This document shows, in pieces, positions 34,436 to 44,606 of a DNA stretch of 64,000 nucleotides. Where the stretch lies: assembly GCF_019931165.1 (NCBI RefSeq), contig NZ_JAIOUP010000001.1, positions 1 through 64,000 of the forward strand. The letters are read 5' to 3'. Numbering within the stretch: the first letter of the stretch is position 1; every line of letters starts with the position of its first letter. The notes beneath the pieces were generated by a model. The model was not told the DNA's origin and searched no databases. It was given only the letters and a program-made list of their open reading frames with translations. Source of the DNA: Schnuerera sp. xch1. Lineage in GTDB: Bacteria > Bacillota > Clostridia > Tissierellales > Tepidimicrobiaceae. The position numbers and the translations under genes are program-made.

Positions 34436-34900
34436 TTGTTAGTAGCTAAAAAGGATTTAAGTTATTATCCAAATCAAACTGAAACTGAACAGAGTAAGCC
34501 TAAAAAAAGAAGTAGAAAAAAGAAAAAATATAACAAGTCTTCATACAAACTTGGTATTATGGGAATTACAATTATTGGATTAATTTTATCTCTGTTTATT
34601 CTCTATAGATATGTTAATATAACTAAAATAGGAGTAGAAATTACAGAATTGGAGAAACAAAAGGCTGAATTGGAAAAGGAAAAAGATGATTTAACAGCAC
34701 AATTAGAATCCATAAAAAGCTCTTCTAAAATTCAAGAAGATGCTGAAATAAAACTTGGTATGGATTATCCTACGGAAGAACAAATAGTGTATGTTGATGT
34801 AAAGCAACCGATTTTGTCGGACGATACAGAATCCACAAGAGAACTTAGTATTATAGGACAATTTAAGAATATTGTTACTTCGGTATTACGTTTGTTTTAA
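34436..34900 (+). CDS. ftsL: Cell division protein FtsL-like
   Basis: A 154-aa bitopic protein. A basic cytoplasmic part (KPKKRSRKKKKY) precedes one membrane helix (about 38-59), followed by a coiled coil with Glu/Lys heptads (ELEKQKAELEKEKDDLTAQL). Position between rsmH and the division PBP identifies it as FtsL rather than DivIC. The start is a TTG at 34436 after AAAGGAGG. Confidence 0.82.
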   Translation: MLVAKKDLSYYPNQTETEQSKPKKRSRKKKKYNKSSYKLGIMGITIIGLILSLFILYRYVNITKIGVEITELEKQKAELEKEKDDLTAQLESIKSSSKIQEDAEIKLGMDYPTEEQIVYVDVKQPILSDDTESTRELSIIGQFKNIVTSVLRLF

Positions 34901-34912
34901 GGAGGGTTGATT

Positions 34913-37084
34913 TTGGCAGCGCCTAGTAATGCTTCAAAGAAAAGATTGTTATTTGCTTTTACAATAATTTTAGTTATAGTTTTAGGACTTATTATGAGGC
35001 TTGGATATATACAAATAGTAACAGGAGAAGAATTGAAAAAAGGAGCATTAGAACAGTGGACAAAGGGAATAGATATAAAGGCAAAGCGAGGGACAATTTA
35101 CGATAGAAATGGGAAAGAGCTTGCAATTTCAGTTAGTTCCCATACTGTGTGGGCGAGCCCTGCTAATATAGATGATCCGGATAGTACAGCTAAAAAAGTG
35201 GCAGAAGTATTAAATATGGATGAATCTGTAGTGTATGAGAAGATAACTAAAAAAACTAATGTAGAAAAGATAAAACAATGGATATCTATGGAAGAAACTA
35301 AAGAGCTAAGAAGATTAAATATACCGGGAATTGAAATTGTAGAGGATAATAAAAGATTTTATCCTTATGAAGATTTTGCAAGTTATATTTTAGGATTTAC
35401 TGATATTGATAATAATGGATTATACGGGATAGAAAAAACTTATGATAAATATCTATCAGGTTCTCCAGGAAGATGGGTGAAGACTGAAGATGCTAGAGGG
35501 GTACAAATGCCTTATGATGGAGAAAAGGTTTATGAGGCTGAAGAAGGATTAAATGTAGTTTTAACTATTGATGAGACTATTCAACATTTTACTGAAAAAA
35601 TAGCTATGGAAACATTAACAAAAACAAAAGCGAAAAATGTTTCAATCGTAATGATGGAACCAAATACTGGAGACATATTAGCTATGTCATCTTTACCTCA
35701 ATATGATCCAAATAATCCTAGGGAGCCCTTAGATGAGGCCAAAAAGGCAGAATGGGAAAATTTACTTCAGGAGAAATTACAAAAAGAATGGTATAATATG
35801 TGGCGCAATTTCGCTATTAATGATTCTTATGAACCAGGTTCAACATTTAAATCAGTAGTTACTGCTGCGGCTCTTGAAGAAGGAGTTGTGGATGTTGATA
35901 CTAATTTCTACTGTAATGGATTTGTTAGGGACATTCCTGGTGGAGTGATAAAATGTTCAAGATGGTATAATCCCCATGGAGCACAGACCTTAAAGGAAGG
36001 ATTAGAAAATTCATGTAATGTTGTATTTGTAAATGTTGGAAGAAAATTAGGTAAGGAAAAATTATATGAATACATAAAAGCCTTTGGGTTTGGGCAACAA
36101 ACTGGAATTGAATTGACAGGTGAACAAGGGGGAATAATACCAGTTAATACTGATGTAATAAAGGAAATCAATTTAGCCACTATGTCTTTTGGGCATGGAA
36201 TAGCTGTTACACCTATACAACTAGTAAATGCAATTTCTGCTATTGCAAATGGTGGAGAATTGATGACACCAAGGATTGTATCTAAATTAGTTGATAATGA
36301 AGGAAATGTAGTTATTTCAAATGAACCAGAAGTAAAGCGCCGTGCTATATCGAAAAGTACTTCAGATACTATGTTAAAATTAATGGAAGGAGTAGTATCA
36401 GACGGTACTGGTTCAAACGCTTATGTACCAGGATTTAGAGTTGCTGGGAAGACAGGTACAGCTCAAAAAATTATAGATGGAAGGTATGCACCTGGTAAGT
36501 ATATTGGTTCTTTTGTAGCTATAGCTCCAGCAGATGACCCCAAAATAGCATTATTAGTTATAGTTGATGAACCTGAAGGTATATATTATGGAGGAAGTGT
36601 TGCGGCTCCTGCTGCTAGAGATTTAATACAAGAAACATTAACTTATCTTGAAGTAGAGCCTAAATTTACTGAGGAAGAAAAAGAGGAGTATGAAAATACT
36701 GTAGTAGTACCAGATGTACGAAATATGAATATACAAAAAGCGGGAAAAATATTAACTGATTCAGGATTTAAGTATACTACTGAATCCTATAATATTAATG
36801 AAAAATCAATGATAATAGAGCAGTTCCCATTGCCTGGAACTGAAGTCACAAAGGGATCAATTATAGATCTATATCTTGATGGAGATTATAAAGATGAAAA
36901 TAAAATAATAGTACCAGAACTTAAAGGAAAGTCTAAAGATGATGTAACTATGATATTGGATGGGTTAGGATTAACATATGAATTTAAAGGAGAAGGTACT
37001 GTAACTAATCAAAAGCCTAAAGCTGGTATAGAAGTCGATATAAATTCAAAAATAGAAGTTGAATTTTCAGATACAGAAGATTAA
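34913..37084 (+). CDS. spoVD: Division/sporulation transpeptidase (PBP2/SpoVD-type with PASTA domains)
   Basis: A 723-aa class B penicillin-binding protein. It has an N-terminal anchor (about 12-30), a pedestal (RGTIYDRNGKELA) and a transpeptidase domain with STFK in EPGSTFKSV, SCN in ENSCNVVF and AGKTGTAQK. Two C-terminal PASTA repeats begin VVVPDVRNMN and IIVPELKGKS. Position in dcw and PASTA domains fit SpoVD/FtsI; only one such gene is present, so it may serve both division and spore cortex. The TTG at 34913 after AAGGAGGG gives the typical MAAPS start. Confidence 0.93.
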   Translation: MAAPSNASKKRLLFAFTIILVIVLGLIMRLGYIQIVTGEELKKGALEQWTKGIDIKAKRGTIYDRNGKELAISVSSHTVWASPANIDDPDSTAKKVAEVLNMDESVVYEKITKKTNVEKIKQWISMEETKELRRLNIPGIEIVEDNKRFYPYEDFASYILGFTDIDNNGLYGIEKTYDKYLSGSPGRWVKTEDARGVQMPYDGEKVYEAEEGLNVVLTIDETIQHFTEKIAMETLTKTKAKNVSIVMMEPNTGDILAMSSLPQYDPNNPREPLDEAKKAEWENLLQEKLQKEWYNMWRNFAINDSYEPGSTFKSVVTAAALEEGVVDVDTNFYCNGFVRDIPGGVIKCSRWYNPHGAQTLKEGLENSCNVVFVNVGRKLGKEKLYEYIKAFGFGQQTGIELTGEQGGIIPVNTDVIKEINLATMSFGHGIAVTPIQLVNAISAIANGGELMTPRIVSKLVDNEGNVVISNEPEVKRRAISKSTSDTMLKLMEGVVSDGTGSNAYVPGFRVAGKTGTAQKIIDGRYAPGKYIGSFVAIAPADDPKIALLVIVDEPEGIYYGGSVAAPAARDLIQETLTYLEVEPKFTEEEKEEYENTVVVPDVRNMNIQKAGKILTDSGFKYTTESYNINEKSMIIEQFPLPGTEVTKGSIIDLYLDGDYKDENKIIVPELKGKSKDDVTMILDGLGLTYEFKGEGTVTNQKPKAGIEVDINSKIEVEFSDTED

Positions 37085-37090
37085 TATTAT

Positions 37091-37120
37091 TAAAGGCGAC
37101 TTTTTAAAGTTGCCTTTTAA
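37091..37120 (+). terminator. Hairpin with T tail between spoVD and murE
   Basis: AAAGGCGACTTT pairs with AAAGTTGCCTTT (one G-T pair), followed by T-rich sequence. It looks like an intrinsic terminator or attenuator inside the dcw cluster. Confidence 0.65.
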
Positions 37121-37148
37121 TTAATTATTAAGAATGAAAGTAGGGATT

Positions 37149-38615
37149 ATGTTGAAATTGAAAGAGGTATTAGGGGATTGTAACTATGTGTTACTTAATG
37201 GAAGTCCTGACATAGATATTTCAAACATTGAACATGATTCTAGAAAAATTAATGATGGGAGTATGTTTATTGCTTTAAGAGGATTTAATGTAGATGGTCA
37301 TAATTACATTCAACAAGCAATAGAAAAAGGAGCTAATTGCATAGTAGTTGAAAAAGATATTCCAATTGAAAGAGATGATATTACAATAATCAAAGTTGAT
37401 AATACTTTTGAAGCTTTAGCAAAAATTTCTTCATTGTTTTATGAAGAACCTTCGAAGAAGATGAATATAATAGGAGTTACAGGAACTAATGGGAAGACTT
37501 CTATTACATATTTGGTTAAAAGTATATTTGAAACGGATGGAAAAAGGACTGGATTGATTGGAACTATGGGCTCTATAGTAAATGATGAACAAATAGAAAA
37601 TAAAAATACAACTCCTGAGTCTTTAATTATACAAAAACATTTAAAAAATATGATACAATCTAAAATACAGTATTGTATTATGGAGGTATCTTCACATGCA
37701 TTAAGCTTAAAAAGAGTAGATAATGTAAATTTTCAAGCTGGTATATTCACTAATTTAACGGAAGACCATTTAGATTATCATAATACTATGGAAAATTATT
37801 ATAACAGTAAATTGAAATTATTTAATATGACTAAAAAATATAATATTATAAATATTGATGACAAGTATGGAAAAAGAATGATAAAAGAGTTAGACAATGA
37901 TGTTCCAATATTAAGTTATGGAATAGATGAGAATTGTGAAGTGTATGCTACTGATATAGTTTATCATACAAAAGGGGTGAATTTTACATTAAATACACCA
38001 AAAGGAATAATTCCTATTAATTTAAAATTACTTGGAAAATTTAATGTATATAATGCATTGGCAGCAATTTGTTGTGGTATTATATTTGATATAAGTTTAC
38101 CTATTATAAAGAAAGGGATTGAGTCTATAACTGGAATTAAAGGGAGGTTTGAAACAGTTCCAATCGGAGATAGAGATTATAATGTTATAATAGATTATGC
38201 TCATACTCCTGATGGGCTTGAAAAGGTATTGAGTACTATTGATCAATTTGCTGAAGGAAGGAAAATTGTAGTTTTCGGTGCAGGAGGTAATAGAGATGAG
38301 AAAAAAAGGCCTATTATGGGGGAAACAGTGGCAAAGCATGCGGACCTTTGCATAGTTACATCAGATAATCCTAGATTTGAAGATCCAAAACAGATTATAA
38401 AAGATGTGTTGGTAGGTGTAAAAAAAGTGCAGGGTAATTACATTGCTATAACTGATAGAAGAGAAGCGATTAAATATGTTTTAGAAAATGCGCAGTCAAA
38501 AGATACAATACTGTTGGCTGGAAAAGGACATGAAACCTATACAATAATTAAAGATAAAGTAGTTCCTTTTGATGAGAAGCAAATAGTATTAGATATATTA
38601 AAAGATATGGATTAA
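37149..38615 (+). CDS. murE: UDP-MurNAc-L-Ala-D-Glu ligase MurE (meso-DAP type)
   Basis: A 488-aa cytoplasmic Mur ligase. The P-loop is GVTGTNGKTS, the N-terminal part has EHDSRKINDGSMFIAL, and the C-terminal specificity motif is SDNPRFED. DNPR is the meso-diaminopimelate signature, so the peptidoglycan is probably meso-DAP type. An earlier ATG at 37134 is in frame; I prefer 37149, with TAGGGA nearby, but neither ribosome site is strong. Confidence 0.93.
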   Translation: MLKLKEVLGDCNYVLLNGSPDIDISNIEHDSRKINDGSMFIALRGFNVDGHNYIQQAIEKGANCIVVEKDIPIERDDITIIKVDNTFEALAKISSLFYEEPSKKMNIIGVTGTNGKTSITYLVKSIFETDGKRTGLIGTMGSIVNDEQIENKNTTPESLIIQKHLKNMIQSKIQYCIMEVSSHALSLKRVDNVNFQAGIFTNLTEDHLDYHNTMENYYNSKLKLFNMTKKYNIINIDDKYGKRMIKELDNDVPILSYGIDENCEVYATDIVYHTKGVNFTLNTPKGIIPINLKLLGKFNVYNALAAICCGIIFDISLPIIKKGIESITGIKGRFETVPIGDRDYNVIIDYAHTPDGLEKVLSTIDQFAEGRKIVVFGAGGNRDEKKRPIMGETVAKHADLCIVTSDNPRFEDPKQIIKDVLVGVKKVQGNYIAITDRREAIKYVLENAQSKDTILLAGKGHETYTIIKDKVVPFDEKQIVLDILKDMD

Positions 38616-38648
38616 TATGGAGAAAGAGTACAAGAGAGGAGAAAATAA

Positions 38649-39617
38649 ATGATTGAATATGTTGATATTATTAGAGTTATCGTTATTGCATTTATTATAA
38701 CAATAGTTTTAGGGCCAATTGTTATCCCTTTATTAAGAAGACTTAATATTGGTCAAAATGTAAGGGATGATGGTCCTAAAACTCATTTGACTAAAAGTGG
38801 GACTCCTACTATGGGAGGAATTATAATAGTAATTGCATTACTTATAACTACCTTAACTTCAGGATTATTAAATAGTGATATGTATATATTGTTAATATCT
38901 ACTATTGGATTTGGATTTATAGGGTTTGTGGATGACTATTTTAAAATTGTTATTAATAGGAGATCTCTAGGATTAAGAGCTTATCAAAAGTTAATAGGAC
39001 AAATTGTTTTAGCTATATTATTAGCTATTTATCAATCTAATACATCAGTATTAGGAACTAAAATTATCGTACCGTTTTTAGATAACAAATATTTGGATTT
39101 GGGAATGATATACATACCATTTATAGCATTCGTAGTTGTAGGTACTGTAAATAGTGTGAATTTAACTGATGGACTAGATGGATTGGCTTCAGGAGTTACA
39201 TTAATTGTTTCATCTTTTTTTGGCCTTGTAGCTCTCAATTGGGGGATGGATAGTATATCGATATTCTCAGCCGCATTAACTGGAGCTTGCCTTGGATTTT
39301 TAATACACAATGCTTATCCGGCTAAAATTTTTATGGGGGATACTGGTTCTATGGCTTTAGGAGGTGCTGTTGCAGCTATTGCTATATTACTTAATCTTCC
39401 ATTAATGGTGCCTATAGTTGGAGGGATTTATTTCATTGAGGCATTATCTGTTATTATCCAGGTAATATCATTTAGACTTACAGGAAAGAGAGTTTTTTTA
39501 ATGAGTCCTCTTCATCATCATTATGAACAAAAAGGGTGGAAAGAGACAAAAGTAGTAGTAGTTTTTTGGAGTATTACTGTGGTACTAAGCCTAATAGGCG
39601 TAGTCAGCTTAAGTTAA
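38649..39617 (+). CDS. mraY: Phospho-MurNAc-pentapeptide transferase MraY
   Basis: A 322-aa polytopic membrane enzyme that forms lipid I. It has ten hydrophobic segments, and the conserved loops GTPTMGGI, FVDDYFK, NLTDGLDGLA, MGDTGSMALGG and SPLHHHYE. GAGAGGAG lies before the ATG. It follows murE by 33 bp: murF, usually between them, is absent. Confidence 0.96.
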   Translation: MIEYVDIIRVIVIAFIITIVLGPIVIPLLRRLNIGQNVRDDGPKTHLTKSGTPTMGGIIIVIALLITTLTSGLLNSDMYILLISTIGFGFIGFVDDYFKIVINRRSLGLRAYQKLIGQIVLAILLAIYQSNTSVLGTKIIVPFLDNKYLDLGMIYIPFIAFVVVGTVNSVNLTDGLDGLASGVTLIVSSFFGLVALNWGMDSISIFSAALTGACLGFLIHNAYPAKIFMGDTGSMALGGAVAAIAILLNLPLMVPIVGGIYFIEALSVIIQVISFRLTGKRVFLMSPLHHHYEQKGWKETKVVVVFWSITVVLSLIGVVSLS

Positions 39618-39636
39618 TGGGAGAGATGGTGATAAT

Positions 39637-40998
39637 ATGAAATTAGATAAAAAAAATGTACTAATATTGGGTTTAGGTGTTAGTGGAGTGTCTACTGCGA
39701 AAGCATTAAGCAAATTGGGTGCGGAAATATATATAACTGATCAAAAGAATGCAGATGATTTAAATGATTATGTTTCACAAATTAAAGATTTAAATGCACA
39801 ATTGTATTTAGGAACTAATGATGTACCTTTAGATGATATTGATTTAGTAGTCAAGAGTCCAGGGGTACCATTAACTTTAGATATTATTAGAAAGGCTAGA
39901 GATAAAGATATAGAGGTTATTACAGATCTGGAATTAGCTTATAGAACCAGTCCAGATAAAAATTATATAGCTATTACTGGAACAAATGGTAAAACTACTA
40001 CGACTACATTAACTGGAGAATTATTTAAACAAGCAGGATTTTCAACTCATGTATCTGGTAATATTGGAGTTGGTATTCTCTGGGATATTTTAAATTCAAA
40101 GAAAGATGACATATTTGTTATAGAAGCAAGCAGTTTCCAGTTAGAAAGTACTAAGAAGTTTACTCCTAATGTTAGTGTTATATTGAATATAACACCAGAT
40201 CATTTAAATTGGCATGGTAGTTTTGAAAATTATGTAGAAGCAAAAAAGAAAATTTTCAAAAATCAAACTAAGAGCGATTATGCTATATTAAATTACGATG
40301 ATTTATTAATAAGAGGTTTAAAAGAAGAAGTTAAGGCCAACATATTCTGGTTTAGTGTGGAAAACAAACTTAGTAGAGGTGCATATATAGACGACCAATA
40401 TATTGTAATAAACGATGGGAATAATGTTAATAAAGTTGTTAAAATAGAAGATTTGAAAATATTAGGCAAACATAATTTGGAAAATGTTCTTGCTAGCGTA
40501 TCTATAGGTTGGATAATGGGATTGAATTTAGATATAGTGAAAAATGTACTCGAAAGCTTCAGAGGAGTTGAACATAGAATAGAATATGTAACTACTATCG
40601 ATGGAATTGGTTTTTATAATGATTCAAAAGGAACTAACCCTGATGCAAGCATAAAAGCTGTAGAAGCTGTAAACGATCCTATTATTTTAATAGCAGGGGG
40701 TTTGGATAAAGGAATAGAATTTAATGATTTTATTAAAGCTTTCAATGGTAAAGTGAAATATATGATGTTATTAGGAGAAACTAAGGAAAAAATAAAAGAA
40801 ACTGCTATAAAATGTGGATTTACTAATATATATATAGTAGATAGTATGAAAGAAGCAGTTAATAAAAGTTTTGAGATAGCAGAAAAAGGGGATAATATAT
40901 TACTCTCTCCTGCTTGTGCTTCTTGGGATATGTATAGTAGTTTTGAAAAAAGAGGATACGATTTTAAGAAAGCTGTAAATAGTTTAAAGGAGGAATAG
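39637..40998 (+). CDS. murD: UDP-MurNAc-L-Ala D-glutamate ligase MurD
   Basis: A 453-aa Mur ligase. The P-loop GTNGKTTTT is at about 113-121. Other motifs are ILNITPDHLNWHGSFENYVEAK and the C-terminal LSPACASWDMYSSFEKRG, where the family usually has SFD. GGGAGA precedes the ATG. The stop is 1 bp before ftsW. Confidence 0.96.
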   Translation: MKLDKKNVLILGLGVSGVSTAKALSKLGAEIYITDQKNADDLNDYVSQIKDLNAQLYLGTNDVPLDDIDLVVKSPGVPLTLDIIRKARDKDIEVITDLELAYRTSPDKNYIAITGTNGKTTTTTLTGELFKQAGFSTHVSGNIGVGILWDILNSKKDDIFVIEASSFQLESTKKFTPNVSVILNITPDHLNWHGSFENYVEAKKKIFKNQTKSDYAILNYDDLLIRGLKEEVKANIFWFSVENKLSRGAYIDDQYIVINDGNNVNKVVKIEDLKILGKHNLENVLASVSIGWIMGLNLDIVKNVLESFRGVEHRIEYVTTIDGIGFYNDSKGTNPDASIKAVEAVNDPIILIAGGLDKGIEFNDFIKAFNGKVKYMMLLGETKEKIKETAIKCGFTNIYIVDSMKEAVNKSFEIAEKGDNILLSPACASWDMYSSFEKRGYDFKKAVNSLKEE

Positions 40999-40999
40999 A

Positions 41000-42115
41000 A
41001 TGGCCAAAAATGTGAAAAAAAGAGCTTGTGATTTCACTTTGCTTTTAGCGACTTTGCTCCTTGTATTTATTGGTGTAATAATGGTCTTTAGTTCCTCTTG
41101 GCCTGAAGCCATAAGGATGAATGATGGGTATTATTTTTTAAAAAAGCAAATAGTTGCAGTCGGAATAGGATTTGTTGCAATGATTTTTTTTATGAATTTT
41201 GATTATAGATTAATAAAAAAATTTTCTAGTGTTATATTTATAATATCTTTAATTGTTGGACTTCTAATATTTACGCCATTAGGAATTGAATTAAAAGGAG
41301 CAAGAAGATGGATCAATTTAGGTGTTATAACTTTTATGCCTTCAGATGTAATAAAGATAGGATCAATAATTTTTATGGCAGCGTTTCTATCTAAAAGAAA
41401 AAATGCTATAAAGAGCTTAAAAAATGGAACTATACCAACTTTAATAATTATTGGTGTTTCTTGTGGTATGATATATTTACAGAAGGATCTAGGTACAACA
41501 ATTACTTTAGCAATGACCTTGATGAGTATATTTTTTGTAGCAGGAATGAAGCTTACACATTTTGCTGTAATGATAGCTGGTGGAATTATCGGACTAGTAT
41601 TGGCTATTATTGATAAAGATAATGCATATAGAATGAGAAGATTTACTGCTTTTTTAGATCCCTTTGCTGACAAGTCAGATGCTGGATGGCAAGCAGTTCA
41701 ATCATTATATGCTTTAGGATCCGGAGGATTATTTGGAACTGGACTAGGGAAAAGTAGACAAAAATTTTTTTATATTCCTGAACCATATAATGACTTCATA
41801 TTTTCAATTATTGGTGAGGAGCTAGGTTTTTTAGGGGCAGTGAGTATAATTTTATTATTTCTTGTACTTATATGGAGAGGCATTAGAATAGCACTAAATG
41901 TGGATGATTTATTTGGATGTTTACTTGCTACAGGTATAGTAGCATTGATTACGGTACAAACGTTAATCCATATTGCAGTAGTAACTTCATCAATACCAAC
42001 AACAGGAATTCCTCTTCCTCTAGTTAGTTATGGTGGAACATCATTGGTCATTTATATGTCATCTATAGGAATTTTATTGAATATATCAAGACACGTTAAA
42101 ACTGATAGGAGTTGA
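41000..42115 (+). CDS. ftsW: Lipid II polymerase / cell division protein FtsW
   Basis: A 371-aa SEDS-family protein with about ten membrane helices. Typical motifs are FSSSWPEA, KGARRWI, QKDLGTT, the catalytic-loop region GWQAVQSLYALGSGGLFGTGLGKS and PLVSYGGTS. AAAGGAGG inside the end of murD drives the ATG. It sits between murD and murG, so FtsW is more likely than RodA or SpoVE. Confidence 0.93.
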   Translation: MAKNVKKRACDFTLLLATLLLVFIGVIMVFSSSWPEAIRMNDGYYFLKKQIVAVGIGFVAMIFFMNFDYRLIKKFSSVIFIISLIVGLLIFTPLGIELKGARRWINLGVITFMPSDVIKIGSIIFMAAFLSKRKNAIKSLKNGTIPTLIIIGVSCGMIYLQKDLGTTITLAMTLMSIFFVAGMKLTHFAVMIAGGIIGLVLAIIDKDNAYRMRRFTAFLDPFADKSDAGWQAVQSLYALGSGGLFGTGLGKSRQKFFYIPEPYNDFIFSIIGEELGFLGAVSIILLFLVLIWRGIRIALNVDDLFGCLLATGIVALITVQTLIHIAVVTSSIPTTGIPLPLVSYGGTSLVIYMSSIGILLNISRHVKTDRS

Positions 42116-42119
42116 AAAT

Positions 42120-43226
42120 ATGAAATATTTAATAACAGGAGGAGGAACAGGCGGACATATCTATCCTGCTTTAGCTATAGCATGGGAAATAAAAAATAGA
42201 CATAGTGATGCTACTATCTTATATGTAGGGACTAAAAAAGGGCTAGAAAGTGAACTAGTTCCAAAGGAAGGATTTGATTTTAAAACCATAAGAGTTAAAG
42301 GAATGCCTAGAAAGATTAATAAGGAGTCTCTTATAGCAGTTAAGGAGTTAGTCTTGGGACTTATAGATTCAAATAAGATTATAAATAATTTTAAACCGGA
42401 TGTGGTGATAGGAACTGGAGGATATGTTTGTGGCCCAGTTGTATATGTAGCAAGTAAGAAGAACATCCCCACATTAATTCATGAGCAAAATGCTTTCCCT
42501 GGTATAACTAATAAAATTCTTTCTCGATATGTCGATAAGGTTCTTATTACGTTTAATAAATCAAAAAAATATTTTAAGCATAAGGATAAAGTAATAGCTA
42601 CAGGTAATCCTGTACGTAAAAGTATATTAGATGTTGACAAAAAGAAAGCATATTCTGATTTAAGTATAAGTTCTAGTATACCATTTATAGTTTCTTTTGG
42701 AGGGAGTGGTGGTCAAAAAAAATTAAATGATGCAATGTCCTATGTAATTGAAAAGAATATTACGAACAACAATATACAAATTATTCATGTTACTGGTAAA
42801 AGATTTTATGACGAATTTATGAAAAGACTAGAAGTAAAGAAAATTTCTGTTAGTCAAAATATTAGAGTTGTTCCATACTTATACGATATGCCTAAAGTGT
42901 TAAACATTGCAGACTTAGTTATAACCAGTGCAGGAGCAATTACATTAGCAGAGATTTCTGCTATTGGAGTACCAAGCATATTAATTCCTAAAGGATATAC
43001 TGCTGAAAACCATCAGGAATATAATGCCAGAGCATTTGAAGAGAAAGGCGCAAGCTATTTGGTATTAGAGAAGGATTTAAGCGGTAAAGTTCTATATGAA
43101 ATAATAAATAGAACTATAGTTGATAAAAATAAATTAATTGAAATGGCTGAGAAGGCTAAAATGTTAGGTAATACTAATTCAGTAGAAAAAATTGTAGATA
43201 TCATTGATGAGACAATAAGCAATTAA
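42120..43226 (+). CDS. murG: Lipid II synthase MurG
   Basis: A 368-aa GT28 glycosyltransferase on the inner membrane face that adds GlcNAc to lipid I. The N-terminal GGGTGGHIYPALAIA, PTLIHEQNAFPG and SFGGSGGQKKLND, and the C-terminal SAGAITLAEISAIGVPSILIP, are family motifs. It starts 4 bp after ftsW. Confidence 0.96.
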   Translation: MKYLITGGGTGGHIYPALAIAWEIKNRHSDATILYVGTKKGLESELVPKEGFDFKTIRVKGMPRKINKESLIAVKELVLGLIDSNKIINNFKPDVVIGTGGYVCGPVVYVASKKNIPTLIHEQNAFPGITNKILSRYVDKVLITFNKSKKYFKHKDKVIATGNPVRKSILDVDKKKAYSDLSISSSIPFIVSFGGSGGQKKLNDAMSYVIEKNITNNNIQIIHVTGKRFYDEFMKRLEVKKISVSQNIRVVPYLYDMPKVLNIADLVITSAGAITLAEISAIGVPSILIPKGYTAENHQEYNARAFEEKGASYLVLEKDLSGKVLYEIINRTIVDKNKLIEMAEKAKMLGNTNSVEKIVDIIDETISN

Positions 43227-43298
43227 ATTGTCACACTTCCAAAGAATATGCATAATATAGTGATATATGTTTGTATAGGCATATTTGGAGGTGCGATA

Positions 43299-44552
43299 AT
43301 GGGCAAAATAATTGTTGAGGGTGGAAATAAATTAGTTGGTGAAATCAATATATCTGGTGCCAAAAATGCAGTTTTACCAATTTTAGCTGCTACAGTTATA
43401 GGAGGTAAGCAGAGTACAATTTTTAATGTTCCTAATCTAAAAGATGTTGATGTTATGGAGAAAATATTAATATCTATTGGATGTAATATAAAGAGAATTG
43501 ACAAGATGATGTGGATTGATTCAAAGCCTTTAGATAGCATTAGAATTCCAGAAGAATTGGTTAGAGAAATGAGATCTTCAATAATATTAATGGGAGCGAT
43601 GTTATCTAGAATTGGAGAAGTCATAGTGAGTTATCCAGGCGGATGTGAAATAGGACCTAGACCAATTGATATGCATCTTAAAGCACTAAGAGAATTGGGT
43701 GCGGAAATTGAAGAGTCTCATGGGTATATACATGCTAAAACTAAAGGTTTAATAGGATGTGAAATCCAGCTTGATTATCCAAGTGTAGGGGCAACAGAAA
43801 ATATCATGTTAGCTGCTACTAAAGCTAAAGGTACTACTGTTATTCGTAATGCAGCAAGGGAACCCGAAATTGTTGATTTGCAGAATTATTTAAATAAAGC
43901 TGGAGCAAGAATAAGTGGTGCTGGAACTAGTGTTATTATCATTGAAGGTGTGAGTAAATTTAATGATGTAACCTTTAATACAATGTCAGATAGGATTGTG
44001 GCAGGAACATATATGATAGCTTCTGCAATAACTGAGGGAGAGATAATTTTAAAAAATGTTATTATTGATCATTTACAAGCGATTATTGTAAAGCTAAGAG
44101 AAGCAGGTAGCTTAATATATACTGATAATAATTCTTTAAAGATAATAGGTCCTAAAAACATAAATTCTATCGACATGATTCAAACATTGCCTTATCCTGG
44201 CTTCCCTACAGATATGCAGGCCCCAATGATGGCATTATTGAGCATAGCAAATGGCACTAGTATTATTTCTGAAACTGTATTTGAAAATAGGTTTAAGCAT
44301 GCTGAGGAGCTTATTAGGATGGGTGCAAACATTAAAATTTTTGGCAAAGTAGCAATAATAAAAGGAGTAAAGGAATTAACAGGAGCAAAAACAACCGCTA
44401 AGGATTTGAGAGGTGGAGCAAGTCTTATTTTAGCAGGGCTATCTGCTAAAGGGACCACTGAAGTAGAAAATGTATATCACATAGAAAGAGGATATGAAGA
44501 TTTTCATATTGAATTAAAAAGATTAGGTGCAAATATTAAAAAGATTGGTTGA
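43299..44552 (+). CDS. murA: UDP-GlcNAc 1-carboxyvinyltransferase MurA
   Basis: A 417-aa enzyme that catalyses the first committed step of peptidoglycan synthesis. The N-terminus GKIIVEGGNKLVGEINISGAK and the catalytic loop PGGCEIGPRPID, with the fosfomycin-target Cys, are clear. The open frame extends 17 codons upstream, but GGAGGTG (43287-43293) and family length fix the ATG at 43299. In the dcw position usually taken by murC and murB, neither of which is here. Confidence 0.95.
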   Translation: MGKIIVEGGNKLVGEINISGAKNAVLPILAATVIGGKQSTIFNVPNLKDVDVMEKILISIGCNIKRIDKMMWIDSKPLDSIRIPEELVREMRSSIILMGAMLSRIGEVIVSYPGGCEIGPRPIDMHLKALRELGAEIEESHGYIHAKTKGLIGCEIQLDYPSVGATENIMLAATKAKGTTVIRNAAREPEIVDLQNYLNKAGARISGAGTSVIIIEGVSKFNDVTFNTMSDRIVAGTYMIASAITEGEIILKNVIIDHLQAIIVKLREAGSLIYTDNNSLKIIGPKNINSIDMIQTLPYPGFPTDMQAPMMALLSIANGTSIISETVFENRFKHAEELIRMGANIKIFGKVAIIKGVKELTGAKTTAKDLRGGASLILAGLSAKGTTEVENVYHIERGYEDFHIELKRLGANIKKIG

Positions 44553-44606
44553 TAGCAGCTTTTGCTGCTTTCATCAGATAGGACAAGCAGATAGGTGGGG
44601 TATTCT

